A DNA stretch of 64,000 nt from Anticarsia gemmatalis (lineage: Eukaryota; Arthropoda; Insecta; Lepidoptera; Erebidae): contig NC_134774.1 in the NCBI RefSeq assembly GCF_050436995.1, positions 4,446,030 to 4,510,029 on the forward strand, in the 5' to 3' direction. A program made the translations under genes and the position numbers. Of this stretch, positions 39,782 to 51,195 are shown one piece after another (the stretch's first letter is position 1; each line of letters begins with the position of its first letter). The notes beneath the pieces are model-generated. The model was not told the DNA's origin, did not search any database, and was given only the letters and a program-made list of their open reading frames with translations.

Positions 39782-40041
39782 TCTTAATATATAAAAAAAA
39801 GTGGTGTTAGTTACACTATTTACAAATGAAGAACGAAAGAACTTATTAACTGAAAATTGGTGGAGGAGTAGTTTAGAACCAGGGGACGGACATAGGATAC
39901 TTTTTATCTCGTTCGGGCGCGTTTGTACCTGCTGAAAGAACAGACCCGACCGGACCAGAATTGTTTTAGTAAAATTGTATTTAAGCAACAGAAACGGTAT
40001 TTTTGAACAGAAAAAAAACTGGAGCTGCGCGGATCAGCTAG
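39782..40041 (+). mobile_element. Helitron-like non-autonomous element, 260 bp
   Basis: Starts TCTTAATATATAAAA after an A and ends CAGCTAG before a T, the TC...CTAG ends and A/T target of Helitrons. A 5-bp stem (AGCTG...CAGCT) overlaps the 3' end. Internal text such as TTTAGAACCAGGGGACGGAC and CATAGGATACTTTTTATC is familiar to me from dispersed lepidopteran repeats. No helicase. It sits inside a spacer. Confidence 0.65.
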
Positions 40042-43000
40042 TGTATGATAAAAAGTTTGACAATGATGTGCATAAATTATCAGAAATCCAATCAATCCAA
40101 CGAAACTAATGGTACTAACGGACATATTTTTTTATTTTGCTTCAGATAAGATGGTCTCTATTCAATCAAATATCATCACAATGGACCATGATAAAAACTA
40201 TCAGAAATGTCCAGAATTTTTAAAATGTTTATTTATGGCTGAAAGACCTCACATTATCAAATATAGCTCTAAGCATTATTAAGATCGTGGCAGCTATAGT
40301 CCTATTGAACGTTTAATCTACACCAGCCGTTCCATTAAAATCACATTGACAGGTGTATTAAGTGGTATAAAAAAAATGGTCTTTATTCAATTAAATATCA
40401 TCACAATGGACCATGACGTAATGTGTCAGAAATGTCCAGAAAATATCAGACATGTAATTTTCCTACATTCCTATAATGAAGTTAAACTCTTAAAACTGCA
40501 ACTATGTGAACATTAAACTACTCAACTTTTACTTAGGCTACAAATCATATAAATGTGCTATGATTAAAAAAATATGGTCTTTATTTAATCAAATATTGTC
40601 ACAATGGACCATGACGTAATTTATCAGAAATGTCCAGAAAATCCCAAAATATAATTAATTTCCGTCGATGAGTGTGAACGTATCGTCCACGCTCCTTTAC
40701 AAACATTTTACAAAGTTCATCTTACACGCGAAATGAGATCAAACAACATCCTTTATTCAACGTATTTAACCAATAGAAAGTCCTACTTGATAAATAATAA
40801 ATGTATTTGTCCAACATTTATTTTAAATTGCATTCGACGTACAATTTTCACACTAGATAAATGAAATGGGTCTTGATTTAGGTAAATATCATCACAATGG
40901 ACCACGACGTAAGCTGTCGGAAATGTCCAGGAAATCTCCGTTTACATTAAGTCTCAATTTAGGACTCATCTTTCTATTTAGAAAAGAAACTGACCACAAA
41001 AGAGAGGGGAGAGCAGGACCTGCTTCTTGACAGGACGCTGGAGACAGCTGATCCGCCTCGACTCATAAATATGGACTGTACAGTCTCTCCCGCATTCTTC
41101 ATTGTTTGTGTAAATGAAGCCTCAACCAAATGGCTGAGAGACCTCACCGTCTGGCACTAAACATGATCACCAAGTTCGATTCGCTTGAATCTTAAACTCT
41201 TTATATTAAAAAAATGGTCTTTATTTGATAAAATATCATCACAATGGACCATGACGTAATATGTCAGAAATGTCCGGAAAACGGTAAATATGTAGTTGAC
41301 GAACCAAAGTAACCATTACATTGAACTTGATAAACGAAATGGGTCTTGATTTATATAAATATCATCACAATGGACCATAACGTTATGTGTCAGAAATGTC
41401 CAGAAAAACTGCGTTATATATTAAGCAGAAACGTATAAATAATAAGTAAGTTATTATAAGTACTAGTTAAAGTGAGTGCTAACTGTAGTTGTTGTTGTAG
41501 TGACAAGTGGAGTCCATTCAAACTTCAGTGTCACCAAGCATCTCTGAACAACTGGTATTGATTCAACACAATGGACCAGGAACGCACTGTAATTGTCAAT
41601 AACAAGCGTTAAGACACTTTCAAGACAGCCACTATACACATAAAAACACGCAAGGAGGATGCTTTGTTGGTATTGAACTTGCCTTGATAAACGAAATGGG
41701 TCTTAATTTATATAAATATCATCACATTGGACCATGACGTAATCTGTCAGAAATGTCCAGAAAATCTATGAGGTACATTTAAATACTAACACGTTTAGGT
41801 CAGTATAGAATAAGATATTTAACTACTAGTGAAATAAGCAACGTTTCATAAAATGTCGCTACTATTTCGTTAAACACAGTAATGTGGTACCTACTGACAA
41901 AGGTAAATACGTTACAACACCCCGTTATAGAAGTAATACTTCGCTTAAAAAGTCTGGTCTTTATTCAGTTAAATATCATCACAATGGACCATGACGTAAC
42001 TTGTCAGGAATGTCCAGAAAATCTGCGAGATGTTGTCAGAAATATTATTTATATTATTGAAAACACCGAAATACCATTGTGAAATATAATACAATAAGTG
42101 TCTGGTCTTTATTCAATCAAATATCATCACAATGAACCACAACGTAATGTGTTAGGAATGTCCAGCAAAAATGTGGTACTCCTTCGAATACTAACACTTT
42201 TCAGTCAGTTTGAAATAGGAAATTAAACTGGTAGTGGAATAAGCACCCTTTTATAAAACGTCGAAACAAGATGTCGCATCGATATTGTTTGAGTTACGAA
42301 AATTCGAACGACACGAATATCGAATTTTATTTAGGTAAAACAGAATCGAGGCTGGTCTTTATTCAATCAAATATCGTCACAATGGGCCATGACGTAATGT
42401 GTCACAAATATCCAGAAAATGTAAGACGCTTCGGAAACGTTTAGAAACTCTTGAAACGGAAACCGAAACCGAAATGACCGTTATTCTGAACTTGCCTTGA
42501 TAAACGAAATGGGTCTTGATTTATGTAAATATCATCACAATGGACCATGACGTAATGTGTCGGGAATATCCAAGTAACGGTGAAAAGTTTTTAATCCAAC
42601 ATTGAATGTTCCCTAGTTTTTCAGAAATGTAAAATAATAATATTGCGGCAGACCAAGCCGGTACAGCTGATATAGATATTTTAAATATTAATGTTTTATG
42701 TATGTCAATATGGTCTTTATTCAGTTAAATATCACTACATCGTGACGACATTTTTTGTCAGAAATGTAAGTGAAACTTAAGTAAATAAATTATATAAACG
42801 TTTGACAATATTCTCAACTACAGGAATATTTCATTAATAAACCGTACATCGACGGAATGTCTCTAAACTGTTATGTTAATGAACATCCCACAAACTATGA
42901 ATCCAAGAGAAAAAACCAATATTCTGAACTTGCCTTGATAAAAATGGGTCTTGATTTATGTAAATATCATCACATTGGACCATAATATAAAGTATCAGAA

Positions 43001-45112
43001 ATGTCCAGAATTTTTAAAAAATTTAATTATTAAAAAGGACAACAGATCGTATAACGATCATACGAGTTTCATCGTAATTTAACAGAAGGTAAAGAGCATA
43101 ATTCTCAAATCAGTCATCAGCTCCTCTCTCTCCCTTCTATACTGAGTCTTGATTTAGATAAATATCATCACAATGGACCATGACGTAATGTGTCGGGAAT
43201 GCCCAGAAATTTGTGATTTTAAGTATGGCACTATAGTGAATAAATTGTGAAAACTTTTGAGTACTCCTATCAACACCATTTTGATTCAACCCGAAACATG
43301 AATTTGGTCTTCATTCAATCAAATATCATCACAATGCACCAAGACATAATTTATCAGAAATATCCAGAAAATATTGGACATATGTTTTCAGTCACCGTTC
43401 GGTCTGAAACTATAAACTTCGCTTCTTAAATATACAAACCTAAAATTGCATTTGAACTTGTATTGCAATCGCGCCAATCGCAAAAACATATAGTACAGAA
43501 AATCATATTGTAATCAAACACTATGGAGTTGATCTTTATTCAATCAAATATCGTCACAATGGACCATGATGTAATATATCAGTAATGCCCAGAAAGTAAT
43601 CGAAACCTGGTTAAGGCAAAGAAATTATTATATTGAACAGGATAAATGAGATGGGTCTCGATTTAGGTAAATATCATCACAAAGAACCATGACGTAATGT
43701 GTCAGAAATGCTCAGAAAACTATGTTGTTTATATCCAAGGGAGTGCTTGTCCCTCCATGGGAACAAAACCCATATAGAGAAGATACAAAAATATTTCACC
43801 GTAATGGTCATAACTATCATCACAATGTAAAGTTAACTATCTAACGTAATCTTTTCAGTCAGCCTGAATACAATTATTTAACGGCACTAGGAACTCTGCA
43901 TACAAAATTTCCCTATTATGTTCAATATGTGTCTGAGAAACTGGCCTTTATTTAATCAATCATCACAACAATGGACCATGATGTAATTTATCAGAAATGT
44001 CCAAAAATTGTAGGAAATGTAATTTCATTACATTTCAATAACAAAGTTAGATCATGACTAGTGTGAATCAGATACGCATTAAATTGAACATGACTTGGTA
44101 ATCGAAATGGGTCTTGATTTATGTAAATATCATCACAATGAACCATGACGTAATGTGTCAGAAATGCCCAGGAATGCTATAATGTTAAGAATGACAGTAA
44201 CGTGAATAAACTATCAAAAATACAAATTAAAGGAGTAGAAACGGGACCTTCAGCAACAATTTTATTTATTTCTCTTTAGATACGAGGTTGGTCTTTATTT
44301 AATTAAACATCATCACAATGTACCGACCAGTAATTAACCAGCAATGTCCGGGAAATATCAGACGAGGAGGAAAGCAACGCTAAACTTCATATTGAAATTG
44401 TCTTGATAAACGAAATGGGTCTTGATTTATGTAAATATCATTACAATGGACCATGACGTAATATGTCAGAAATGTCCAGAAAATGTAAGCTGTGTCTTCT
44501 CACTCATCAGAAATGTTCAGACACATTGAATATCTCCATTATTCGGCATTTGAACTAAGCTCGTGTGATGTAGGTTTATACTGAAGTTGACTTGAATAAC
44601 GAAATGGGTCTTGATTTATGTAAATATCATCACAATGGACCATGACGTAATCTGCCAGTAATGTCCAGAGAAACTGTGTTTCATACTATCGTGTCCGAGA
44701 AATTTAATAATATTTGTACTATGACAAAATCTATATTGTTTTAAATCATTGAGTTAACAAGATTGCCACTTAAGACCATCAAAGAAAATATAGTAAATGT
44801 TGTTCGAACATAGAGGGGAATTCCACGAGGAGATACGAACAACGAACATTTCGCAGGTTAATACGAACTGGTCTTTATTCAATCAAATATCGTCACAATG
44901 AACCATGACGTAATGTGTCAGAAATGTCCAGAAAATATGAGACATGTCTTCTTACTACATTTTATTAATGCAGTTAGATTTTGATAATTCGGAAACGTTA
45001 AAAACTCTTAAAATCCCCATTATTCAGCATGGCATTGAAATGAATATGCCAGTTAATGTTATTCTAAACTTGTCTTAATAAACGAAATGGATCTTGATTC
45101 AGGTAAATATCA

Positions 45113-45497
45113 TCACAATGAACCATGACGTAATGTGTCAGAAATATCCAGAAAACTATGTTGTGTATTATTCATGCGAATCCCCTATCCCTTCATGGGA
45201 ACAGTCAATTTCACCAAGCTGATCCACGCTTATCTCTGATCCAAACAACAGGGTTCAAGAACATAGCTAGAATGGTCTTTATTTAGTCAAATATCATCAC
45301 AATGGACCATGACGTAATGTGTCAGAAATATCCAGAAAACTATGTTGTGTATTATTCATGCGAATCTCCTATCCCTTCATGGGAACAGTCAATTTCACCA
45401 AGCTGATCCACGCTTATCTCTGATCCAAACAACAGGGTTCAAGAACATAGCTAGAATGGTCTTTATTTAGTCAAATATCATCACAATGGACCATGAC
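45113..45497 (+). repeat. Recent tandem duplication of one cassette (2 x about 184 bp)
   Basis: Block plus spacer (spacer starts AACTATGTTGTGTATTATTC) is repeated head to tail, cores at 45119, 45302 and 45487. The two spacers differ by about one base. The left blocks differ in type (B at 45119, A at 45302), so the copy boundary lies inside the block. Confidence 0.9.
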
Positions 45498-45998
45498 GTA
45501 ATGTGTCAGTAATGTCCAGAAAACCGGTATTATATTTTGAACATGAAAACTGTTACAACAATCTATATTATTCTTTATCGTTGAAACAACAATATATAAA
45601 CAGCACAATATCAGTTAATACTGCGACAGTTTCTTTTTCACTGAAAATACATTAAATGTTATTCGCACAAGCACTAGAGCTGTGGTTCATTATACCTATA
45701 TTATTTACAGACACCAAAAATACATGAATCAAACATCGTAATGAACAACTGTCAGTACGAATCTGGTCTTTATTCAATTAAATATCATCACAATGGACCA
45801 TGACGTAATTTGGCAGAAATGTCCAGAAAATCCCAAAATATTATTAATTTCCGTCGATGAGTGTGAACGTATCGTACACGCTCCTTTACAAACATTTTAC
45901 AAAGTTCATCTTACACGCGAAATGAGATAAATGAAATGGTTCTTGATTTACGTAAATAACATCACAAAGGACCGTGACGTAATATGTCAGGAATATCC

Positions 45999-46124
45999 TT
46001 TATTTTTATTTTTTTAAACACTTACTTCTTTCAATCTCTGCATCACCCTAAGGTAGACTGGTACATAATGCCTTTGGCATTAAGTCCGCCTATATACACA
46101 TGTATATGAAGTTTAAAATAAATA
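45999..46124 (+). mobile_element. 5'-truncated LINE 3' end
   Basis: Contains GCCTTTGGCATTAAGTCCGC and an A-rich end (AAATAAATAAA), a tail I recognise from lepidopteran LINEs. AATATCC stands on both sides (45992-45998 and 46125-46131), a target duplication that splits the right half of the block at 45967. Confidence 0.7.
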
Positions 46125-46379
46125 AATATCCAGAAATTATTGCGATTATTACTACGCAGGCAAAAAAAACACAATTTTAAACGCGTCAAATCGGATCTGT
46201 TGAGTAATATGTATTCAGTGCGATATCAGAGCATGACAAATAACAACAGTAGATGTACTTAGTATGTTACCTTTCATCATCAATCTTAGTTGTTTTATAT
46301 TTAATAATGGAGGACCTATAACTAGCGACGTAAGCATCTATATAGTTCACAATCACAATGATGAACAATCTGGTCTTTA

Positions 46380-46414
46380 TTCAGTTCAGTCGTGCGCACC
46401 TAAGCAAGTGGACG
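46380..46414 (+). promoter_or_regulatory. Internal LINE promoter: initiator plus DPE
   Basis: TTCAGTT gives an arthropod initiator with A at 46383 as +1. GGACG at 46410-46414 occupies +28 to +32 exactly and fits the DPE consensus RGWYV. This TATA-less pair at the extreme 5' end is typical of full-length insect LINEs, because a promoter inside the transcript survives retrotransposition. The initiator overlaps the target duplication, so part of it comes from the array block. Confidence 0.6.
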
Positions 46415-46595
46415 TGTGTCGGTCGTCCCCGCGAGTTTGTTACTTCAAATTTTGTGATTGGTGATTACCCAGAGTTTCTATTCCTTGTCACTCTTAAGGA
46501 ACTTAAATTGGTGGCACACTCCCACTGGGCGGTACTAGAAAGGGATAACATATTTTTTGTCACAAACTCTTATAACTTTGTTTTTAAAAAGTGTC

Positions 46596-46690
46596 CCTGA
46601 TTCGCTGAGATTCGATCCCGCGCCGATTGTGGCGAAAGTAGCGGGGCATACCGTGCGCCTAACCACTCGGCCACGCCGTAAGTAGCAGTG
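46596..46690 (-). other. tRNA-like sequence in the LINE 5' UTR
   Basis: On the minus strand GGCGTGGCCGAGTGGTTAGG resembles the A-box and D-arm of tRNA-Ser/Leu types, followed about 50 bp later by GGGATCGAATCTC, a weak B-box. No good acceptor stem or T-stem forms. Best read as a decayed tRNA-derived (SINE-head-like) piece, not a functional tRNA. It could also be a chance or element-specific feature. Confidence 0.45.
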
Positions 46691-46854
46691 AGGTTTGAAT
46701 TTGCGGTCCGCTACGTACGCTACGAGCGGCTGACGTCATTTGTACTCGTTTGGTCTGCTACAGCTACGTGCTACGAAGCAGTAAGCTACGACGACACGCT
46801 TATCGACTACGAGTTTTGATCTACGTAACGCACGGGCTTGAAGAACTGTGTACT

Positions 46855-47817
46855 ATGGCTAATGTACAAAAGACTCCGCCGAAGTCTCAGCGCACCAACT
46901 TTAGTCAAACACAATCAGAACCAGATATTACATCAGTGGTTACCGGGGATGAATATGTCAATTGCAGGAACAAACGTCCAAGGCCTGAAAATTCACCAAC
47001 GTATGGGGAGAGTACAACTCAACAAAAATCTAATTTTGAATCCGATTTATCGAAGAAACTCCAAGAGCAAACCACCCTAATCTCAAAATTGGTAACAGAA
47101 ATACGTGAGATAAAATCCCAAAATGCTAAGATACAGCAGTCGAGTGCCGAAATCTGCAGGACGAACGCGGAAATAGAACGATCTATGTCCTTTATGAACA
47201 AAAACTTTGAAGAATTAAGAAAGGAGGTTGAGGAACTTAAAAAGGACAAACAGGAGCAATGCCGTTATATAGAAAGCTTAGAGAAAAAGATTGTAGACTT
47301 GCAATTTAAATCCCGTTCGGCGAGTATTGAAATCCGCAACTTACCACTTGCTGAAAAGGAAAATACTAGTAGCCTGATCGAAACTGTATGCAGTATCGGT
47401 AATTTGGTAGGAGCTGCGGTCACTGCACCAGAATTAAGAGATATATACCGCATACCTGGAAAGTCCACAACTGCCTCCGTCCGCCCAATAGTAGCGGAAT
47501 TTACGTCTGTACAAACTAAGCAGAAATTAATAGCCGCTGTCCGAACTTACAACAAAAAAATGGAAGTTAAAGAAAACAAGTTGAACACGGAACAAATTGG
47601 CATACCTGGGAAAAGACAGCCTATTTATGTGGATGAACAAATACCTATCAGTTCCAGAAAGCTTTTCTACATGGCACGGGAATTCGCCAAGAACAACCAA
47701 TATGCATTCTGCTGGATAAACAACGGAAACATCTTCCTCCGTAAGAAAGTCGGTGACAAACAGTTCTTAATTAATTCTGAAAAATGTCTTCATGATTTAC
47801 ACGTGAAGCCCACATGA
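46855..47817 (+). CDS. LINE ORF1 protein, about 320 aa
   Basis: Nucleic-acid-binding partner of the ORF2 protein in the retrotransposition particle. The start is set at the Met of MANVQKTPPKSQ (46855); an upstream in-frame ATG at 46750 would add 35 residues from what looks like 5' UTR. A Lys/Glu-rich middle (about residues 60-165: LQEQTTLISKLVTEIREIKS, LRKEVEELKKDKQEQ) should form a coiled coil. The C-terminal half (IEIRNLPLAEKE ... YVDEQIPISSRKLFYMAREF ... CWINNGNIFLRK) resembles the FP-type C-terminal domain found in ORF1 of many insect LINEs. There is no CCHC knuckle. The frame is uninterrupted. Confidence 0.85.
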   Translation: MANVQKTPPKSQRTNFSQTQSEPDITSVVTGDEYVNCRNKRPRPENSPTYGESTTQQKSNFESDLSKKLQEQTTLISKLVTEIREIKSQNAKIQQSSAEICRTNAEIERSMSFMNKNFEELRKEVEELKKDKQEQCRYIESLEKKIVDLQFKSRSASIEIRNLPLAEKENTSSLIETVCSIGNLVGAAVTAPELRDIYRIPGKSTTASVRPIVAEFTSVQTKQKLIAAVRTYNKKMEVKENKLNTEQIGIPGKRQPIYVDEQIPISSRKLFYMAREFAKNNQYAFCWINNGNIFLRKKVGDKQFLINSEKCLHDLHVKPT

Positions 47818-48128
47818 CTACCTGTATTGCACATAGATATAACTTCATTTATTACGATACTTTACTTTAACTTTTCAATATTACTTCTTTTTTTAAACCG
47901 TAGTCTAAATACAAATACATACTCACATACACACACAACAGTTAATCATCTTACATACATTTACACCCCTTTCACAACCGAACAGTACAGAACACTATCT
48001 TTTAAACAAAACACACACATAAATAAGCACTGGCCTCCTTCTGCCACGAAGAGATGTTACTCTAAATTACAAAACTTATATAACTTAACGAGACCCAAAG
48101 GCATTTTTAGTGAGTCTTTCAAACACAA

Positions 48129-51080
48129 ATGGCTACTGTAATCAATATCAATGACGAGCTGGACAATCTTAAGCTAGATAACTCCTTTTCTTGCAAACCA
48201 CAAAACTGCGAAAAGTTTGTAGATGTCTCTAAAAGCAACCTTTCAGTATTACATCTTAATATACGAAGTATAAAAAAGAATTTTGACAACCTTCAGATCC
48301 TCATTCATTCCATAAAAATCAATCTTGACGTCATTATTTTAACAGAGTGCTGGCTCAGCAAAACAAATAACTTGCCGATACTTGATGGATTCTTGTCACA
48401 TGCTACTAAAGTTTCTCACACAAACCAGAATGATGGTGTCGCAATTTATGTAAAAAATGGCCTTAATGTCTCAGTGTGGGAACCAAATATAATCAATGCT
48501 AACTCTCTTATATGTCAAATAGATTCTAAGTTTGTCTTCTTAGCAATATACCGCTCACCATCGTACAATACCGATGGCTGTTTGGAGAGCTTTATGACCA
48601 GCTTAAATAACACCTTAGATAGTGTTTCTTCCTACCCTAACGTGGCACTTGTCGGAGATCTAAATATCGATATAAAACCGGGAAATAAGAGTCGACATAG
48701 CATGGAGTTCCTCATTTTGAACGCCTCTCATGGCCTGCTGCCAACCCATTTATTGCCCACAAGACTAGACAACTGTCTTGATCATGTCCTGCTCAAGTCC
48801 AAATTACCCTCGACCACTTTAATTCTGGAATCGCATATTACAGACCATAAGCCAGTTTTACTAACTATGACAAATGCAAATATACCACAAAAGCAAAACT
48901 ATACATTATCCCGCCTTAATATAGATGCCATTAAAATTGAACTAGAAAAACAAAATTTTTCAGAAATTTACGAAATATATAACCCCAATGTAGCGTATAC
49001 CAAGTTTATTTCTATAATATCAAATATTATAAGTAAATATACCATCTTACTCAAAATTCCTAGGAAAAATAAAATTATAAAACCCTGGATCACAACAGGC
49101 TTATTGAGATGCATTGAAAACAGGGACAAACTCCATATGAAATGTAATAAATCACCGGATAATCTTATTTTAAAGTTAACATATACACGTTACAGAAATT
49201 TTTGTAATGACTTACTCCGTAAACTCAAGTTAGCTTATGAGCAAAGTGAACTAGAAAAATCCAAAAACAATCCCAAAGCACTTTGGAAAACCATACAGGA
49301 AATTACCAATACCCGTAAAGCACGTGCAAGTCCAAATGAATTATTAAAATCAAGTAACAATCCCATATCTTCCGTAAACCACATATGTTCTTTCTTTGGT
49401 AATATTGGTAAAAAGTTGGCTTGTAATATCTTAAATACCCATTCTTCATTGAAACCTTCTTTAGTTACTGACCAACACTCACAACCAATCATGCCTCCTC
49501 CAATCAATTCCTTCGTCCTTTTAGACATTGATCAATCCGAAGTCGAAACAGCTATTTTACAACAGCGCAACGATTGCGCGGTCGGCTGGGATGGCATATC
49601 GTCGGCGTTACTGAAAACTTGCCGACACATACTTGTACCACCTATCACCTACATCATCAACCGTTGCTTTCAATCCGGTACTTTTCCAGATGAACTTAAA
49701 AAAGCCATCGTCCACCCAATATATAAGAGTGGGAGCAGAACCAGTGTCAACAACTACAGACCCATCTCTATTTTACCATCGATCTCTAAAATATTTGAAA
49801 AGCTCCTGTACAAGCAACTAAAGGCCTTTTTAGACAAATACAAGCTAATAGCCGAGAACCAGTATGGCTTCAAGCCTGGAACCTCGACGGAAGATGCTGT
49901 ACTGGATCTTACTCAGCTTGTAGCACGCAAACTTGATAGTGGGGTGAAGTGCTTGGGAGTTTTTCTAGATCTGTCAAAAGCGTTCGACACGGTTTCTGTT
50001 CCTAAACTTATATCAAAGTTGGAGTGTATTGGTGTGCGTGGCTTAGGCCTTGACATCTTTAAAGATTATCTTAGGAATCGTACGCAACAGGTCAAAATTG
50101 ATGAACATCTTAGCGACGAATTTACAGTGGATTACGGCGTGCCTCAAGGAAGCATTTTGGGTCCCATACTTTTCCAAATCTACGTCGACGATCTGTGTAG
50201 AATGAATATTCCCAACTGCAAAATTTTCGCCTATGCTGACGATACTGCCATCATCGTATACGGGCAAACTTGGAATGAGATCAAAATTAAAACTGAGGCG
50301 GCACTAAGGAAAATTATGAAATGGTTTCACCAAAATCTCCTAACACTAAACGTAGACAAATCGTGTTATGTCCCTTTCACAATCCGACGGCACACTAAAC
50401 CTTCACATGACTTTGTGGTAACTGCTCACTCCTGCCTCAGCCCGGTCTCGACATGTGCTTGCCCTACACTAGCAAGAAGTGAATGCGTTAAATATCTAGG
50501 AGTACTTATTGATGATGGGCTGAGATGGGACAAGCAGATTGATGCCATTACAACCAGAACCATGCGCCTAATCTACGTTTTTAAATCCCTCAGAGAATCG
50601 GCTGACACTCGTATACTAAAAATGGTTTACCTAGCTTTGTGTCAGTCGATTATAGGATACTGCATCACGGTTTGGGGTGGTGCAATTAAAACCAACTTCC
50701 TGAGAGTAGAGCGAGCTCAAAGAGCGGTACTCAAAGTTATGCTTAAGAAGCCTTACATATACCCCACCTCTCAGCTTTACGAGGAGAGCCAAGTGTTAAC
50801 CGTTAGGAAGCTTTTCATCTTGCAATGTATTTTAAGAACTCACAAGGTCATGCCTCTCTCTAACCCAAATAAACGTAGAAACGTCCCGTCAGGAGTTAGT
50901 CACAAAACCAATTTTGCCGAACACCAATTTTACGTTGCAGGTACACACTTATATAAAAATCTACATAAGAAGCTAAACATATTGCATTCAAATAGATACG
51001 CGCTCAAACAAAAAATCACCCAGTGGCTATTATTACAGGACTACCCCACAACAGAAAATCTTCTAACACACATCTCATGA
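48129..51080 (+). CDS. LINE ORF2: AP-type endonuclease and reverse transcriptase, 983 aa
   Basis: Nicks target DNA and reverse-transcribes the element RNA from the nick. The N-terminal endonuclease (about residues 38-245) shows LHLNIRSIKKN, the Glu of ILTECWL, GDLNIDIKPG and SHITDHKP. The reverse transcriptase (about 500-770) shows IYKSGSRTSVNNYRPISIL, FLDLSKAFD (612-620), GVPQGSILGPILF and the catalytic FAYADD (YADD at 702-705). A CR1/Jockey-type C-terminal region follows (QSIIGYCITVWGG). There is no RNase H domain. No stop or frameshift, so the copy may be young and competent. The start MATVININDEL is the first Met after the ORF1 gap. Confidence 0.93.
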   Translation: MATVININDELDNLKLDNSFSCKPQNCEKFVDVSKSNLSVLHLNIRSIKKNFDNLQILIHSIKINLDVIILTECWLSKTNNLPILDGFLSHATKVSHTNQNDGVAIYVKNGLNVSVWEPNIINANSLICQIDSKFVFLAIYRSPSYNTDGCLESFMTSLNNTLDSVSSYPNVALVGDLNIDIKPGNKSRHSMEFLILNASHGLLPTHLLPTRLDNCLDHVLLKSKLPSTTLILESHITDHKPVLLTMTNANIPQKQNYTLSRLNIDAIKIELEKQNFSEIYEIYNPNVAYTKFISIISNIISKYTILLKIPRKNKIIKPWITTGLLRCIENRDKLHMKCNKSPDNLILKLTYTRYRNFCNDLLRKLKLAYEQSELEKSKNNPKALWKTIQEITNTRKARASPNELLKSSNNPISSVNHICSFFGNIGKKLACNILNTHSSLKPSLVTDQHSQPIMPPPINSFVLLDIDQSEVETAILQQRNDCAVGWDGISSALLKTCRHILVPPITYIINRCFQSGTFPDELKKAIVHPIYKSGSRTSVNNYRPISILPSISKIFEKLLYKQLKAFLDKYKLIAENQYGFKPGTSTEDAVLDLTQLVARKLDSGVKCLGVFLDLSKAFDTVSVPKLISKLECIGVRGLGLDIFKDYLRNRTQQVKIDEHLSDEFTVDYGVPQGSILGPILFQIYVDDLCRMNIPNCKIFAYADDTAIIVYGQTWNEIKIKTEAALRKIMKWFHQNLLTLNVDKSCYVPFTIRRHTKPSHDFVVTAHSCLSPVSTCACPTLARSECVKYLGVLIDDGLRWDKQIDAITTRTMRLIYVFKSLRESADTRILKMVYLALCQSIIGYCITVWGGAIKTNFLRVERAQRAVLKVMLKKPYIYPTSQLYEESQVLTVRKLFILQCILRTHKVMPLSNPNKRRNVPSGVSHKTNFAEHQFYVAGTHLYKNLHKKLNILHSNRYALKQKITQWLLLQDYPTTENLLTHIS

Positions 51081-51084
51081 GCAC

Positions 51085-51195
51085 ACATATACAGACACTT
51101 GCATAGGCATACACACATACACGTACACACACACATACACACACACACACACACATACACACACACACATACACACACACACACACACACAAACA
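51085..51195 (+). repeat. (CA)n microsatellite in LINE 3' UTR
   Basis: A broken ACAC/ACAT tract directly after the ORF2 stop. Confidence 0.9.

Larger units (their letters stand above)
31387..46382 (+). repeat. Block-and-spacer array, segment 4
   Basis: Cores: 31404A (right half of the split block), 31831A, 32047A, 32180A, 32377A, 32696B, 32896A, 33188A, 33570A, 33858B, 34063B, 34312A, 34541B, 34759C, 34914B, 35076B, 35359B, 35526A, 35706B, 35989B, 36199B, 36363A, 36605B, 36776B, 36935B, 37291A, 37478A, 37675C, 37897B, 38216A, 38480A, 38752A, 38905 degenerate, 39187B, 39339A, 39531A, 39739A, 40180A, 40405A, 40604A, 40897B, 41248A, 41370B, 41569C, 41728B, 41986A, 42130A, 42383A, 42540B, 42740 degenerate, 42978B, 43174B, 43334A, 43558A, 43684B, 43830 degenerate, 43972A, 44138B, 44319A, 44447B, 44637B, 44899A, 45119B, 45302A, 45487A, 45795A, 45967B, and the left part of a block at 46370-46383. 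Confidence 0.95.

Noticed and set aside
46264..46600. Short plus frames before the LINE
   Set aside because: They overlap the array spacer and LINE 5' UTR, and no domain or homologous start is seen.
47827..48141. 104-codon frame between LINE ORF1 and ORF2
   Set aside because: Low-complexity Thr/His-rich translation of the inter-ORF gap; it overlaps the ORF2 start and has no family resemblance.
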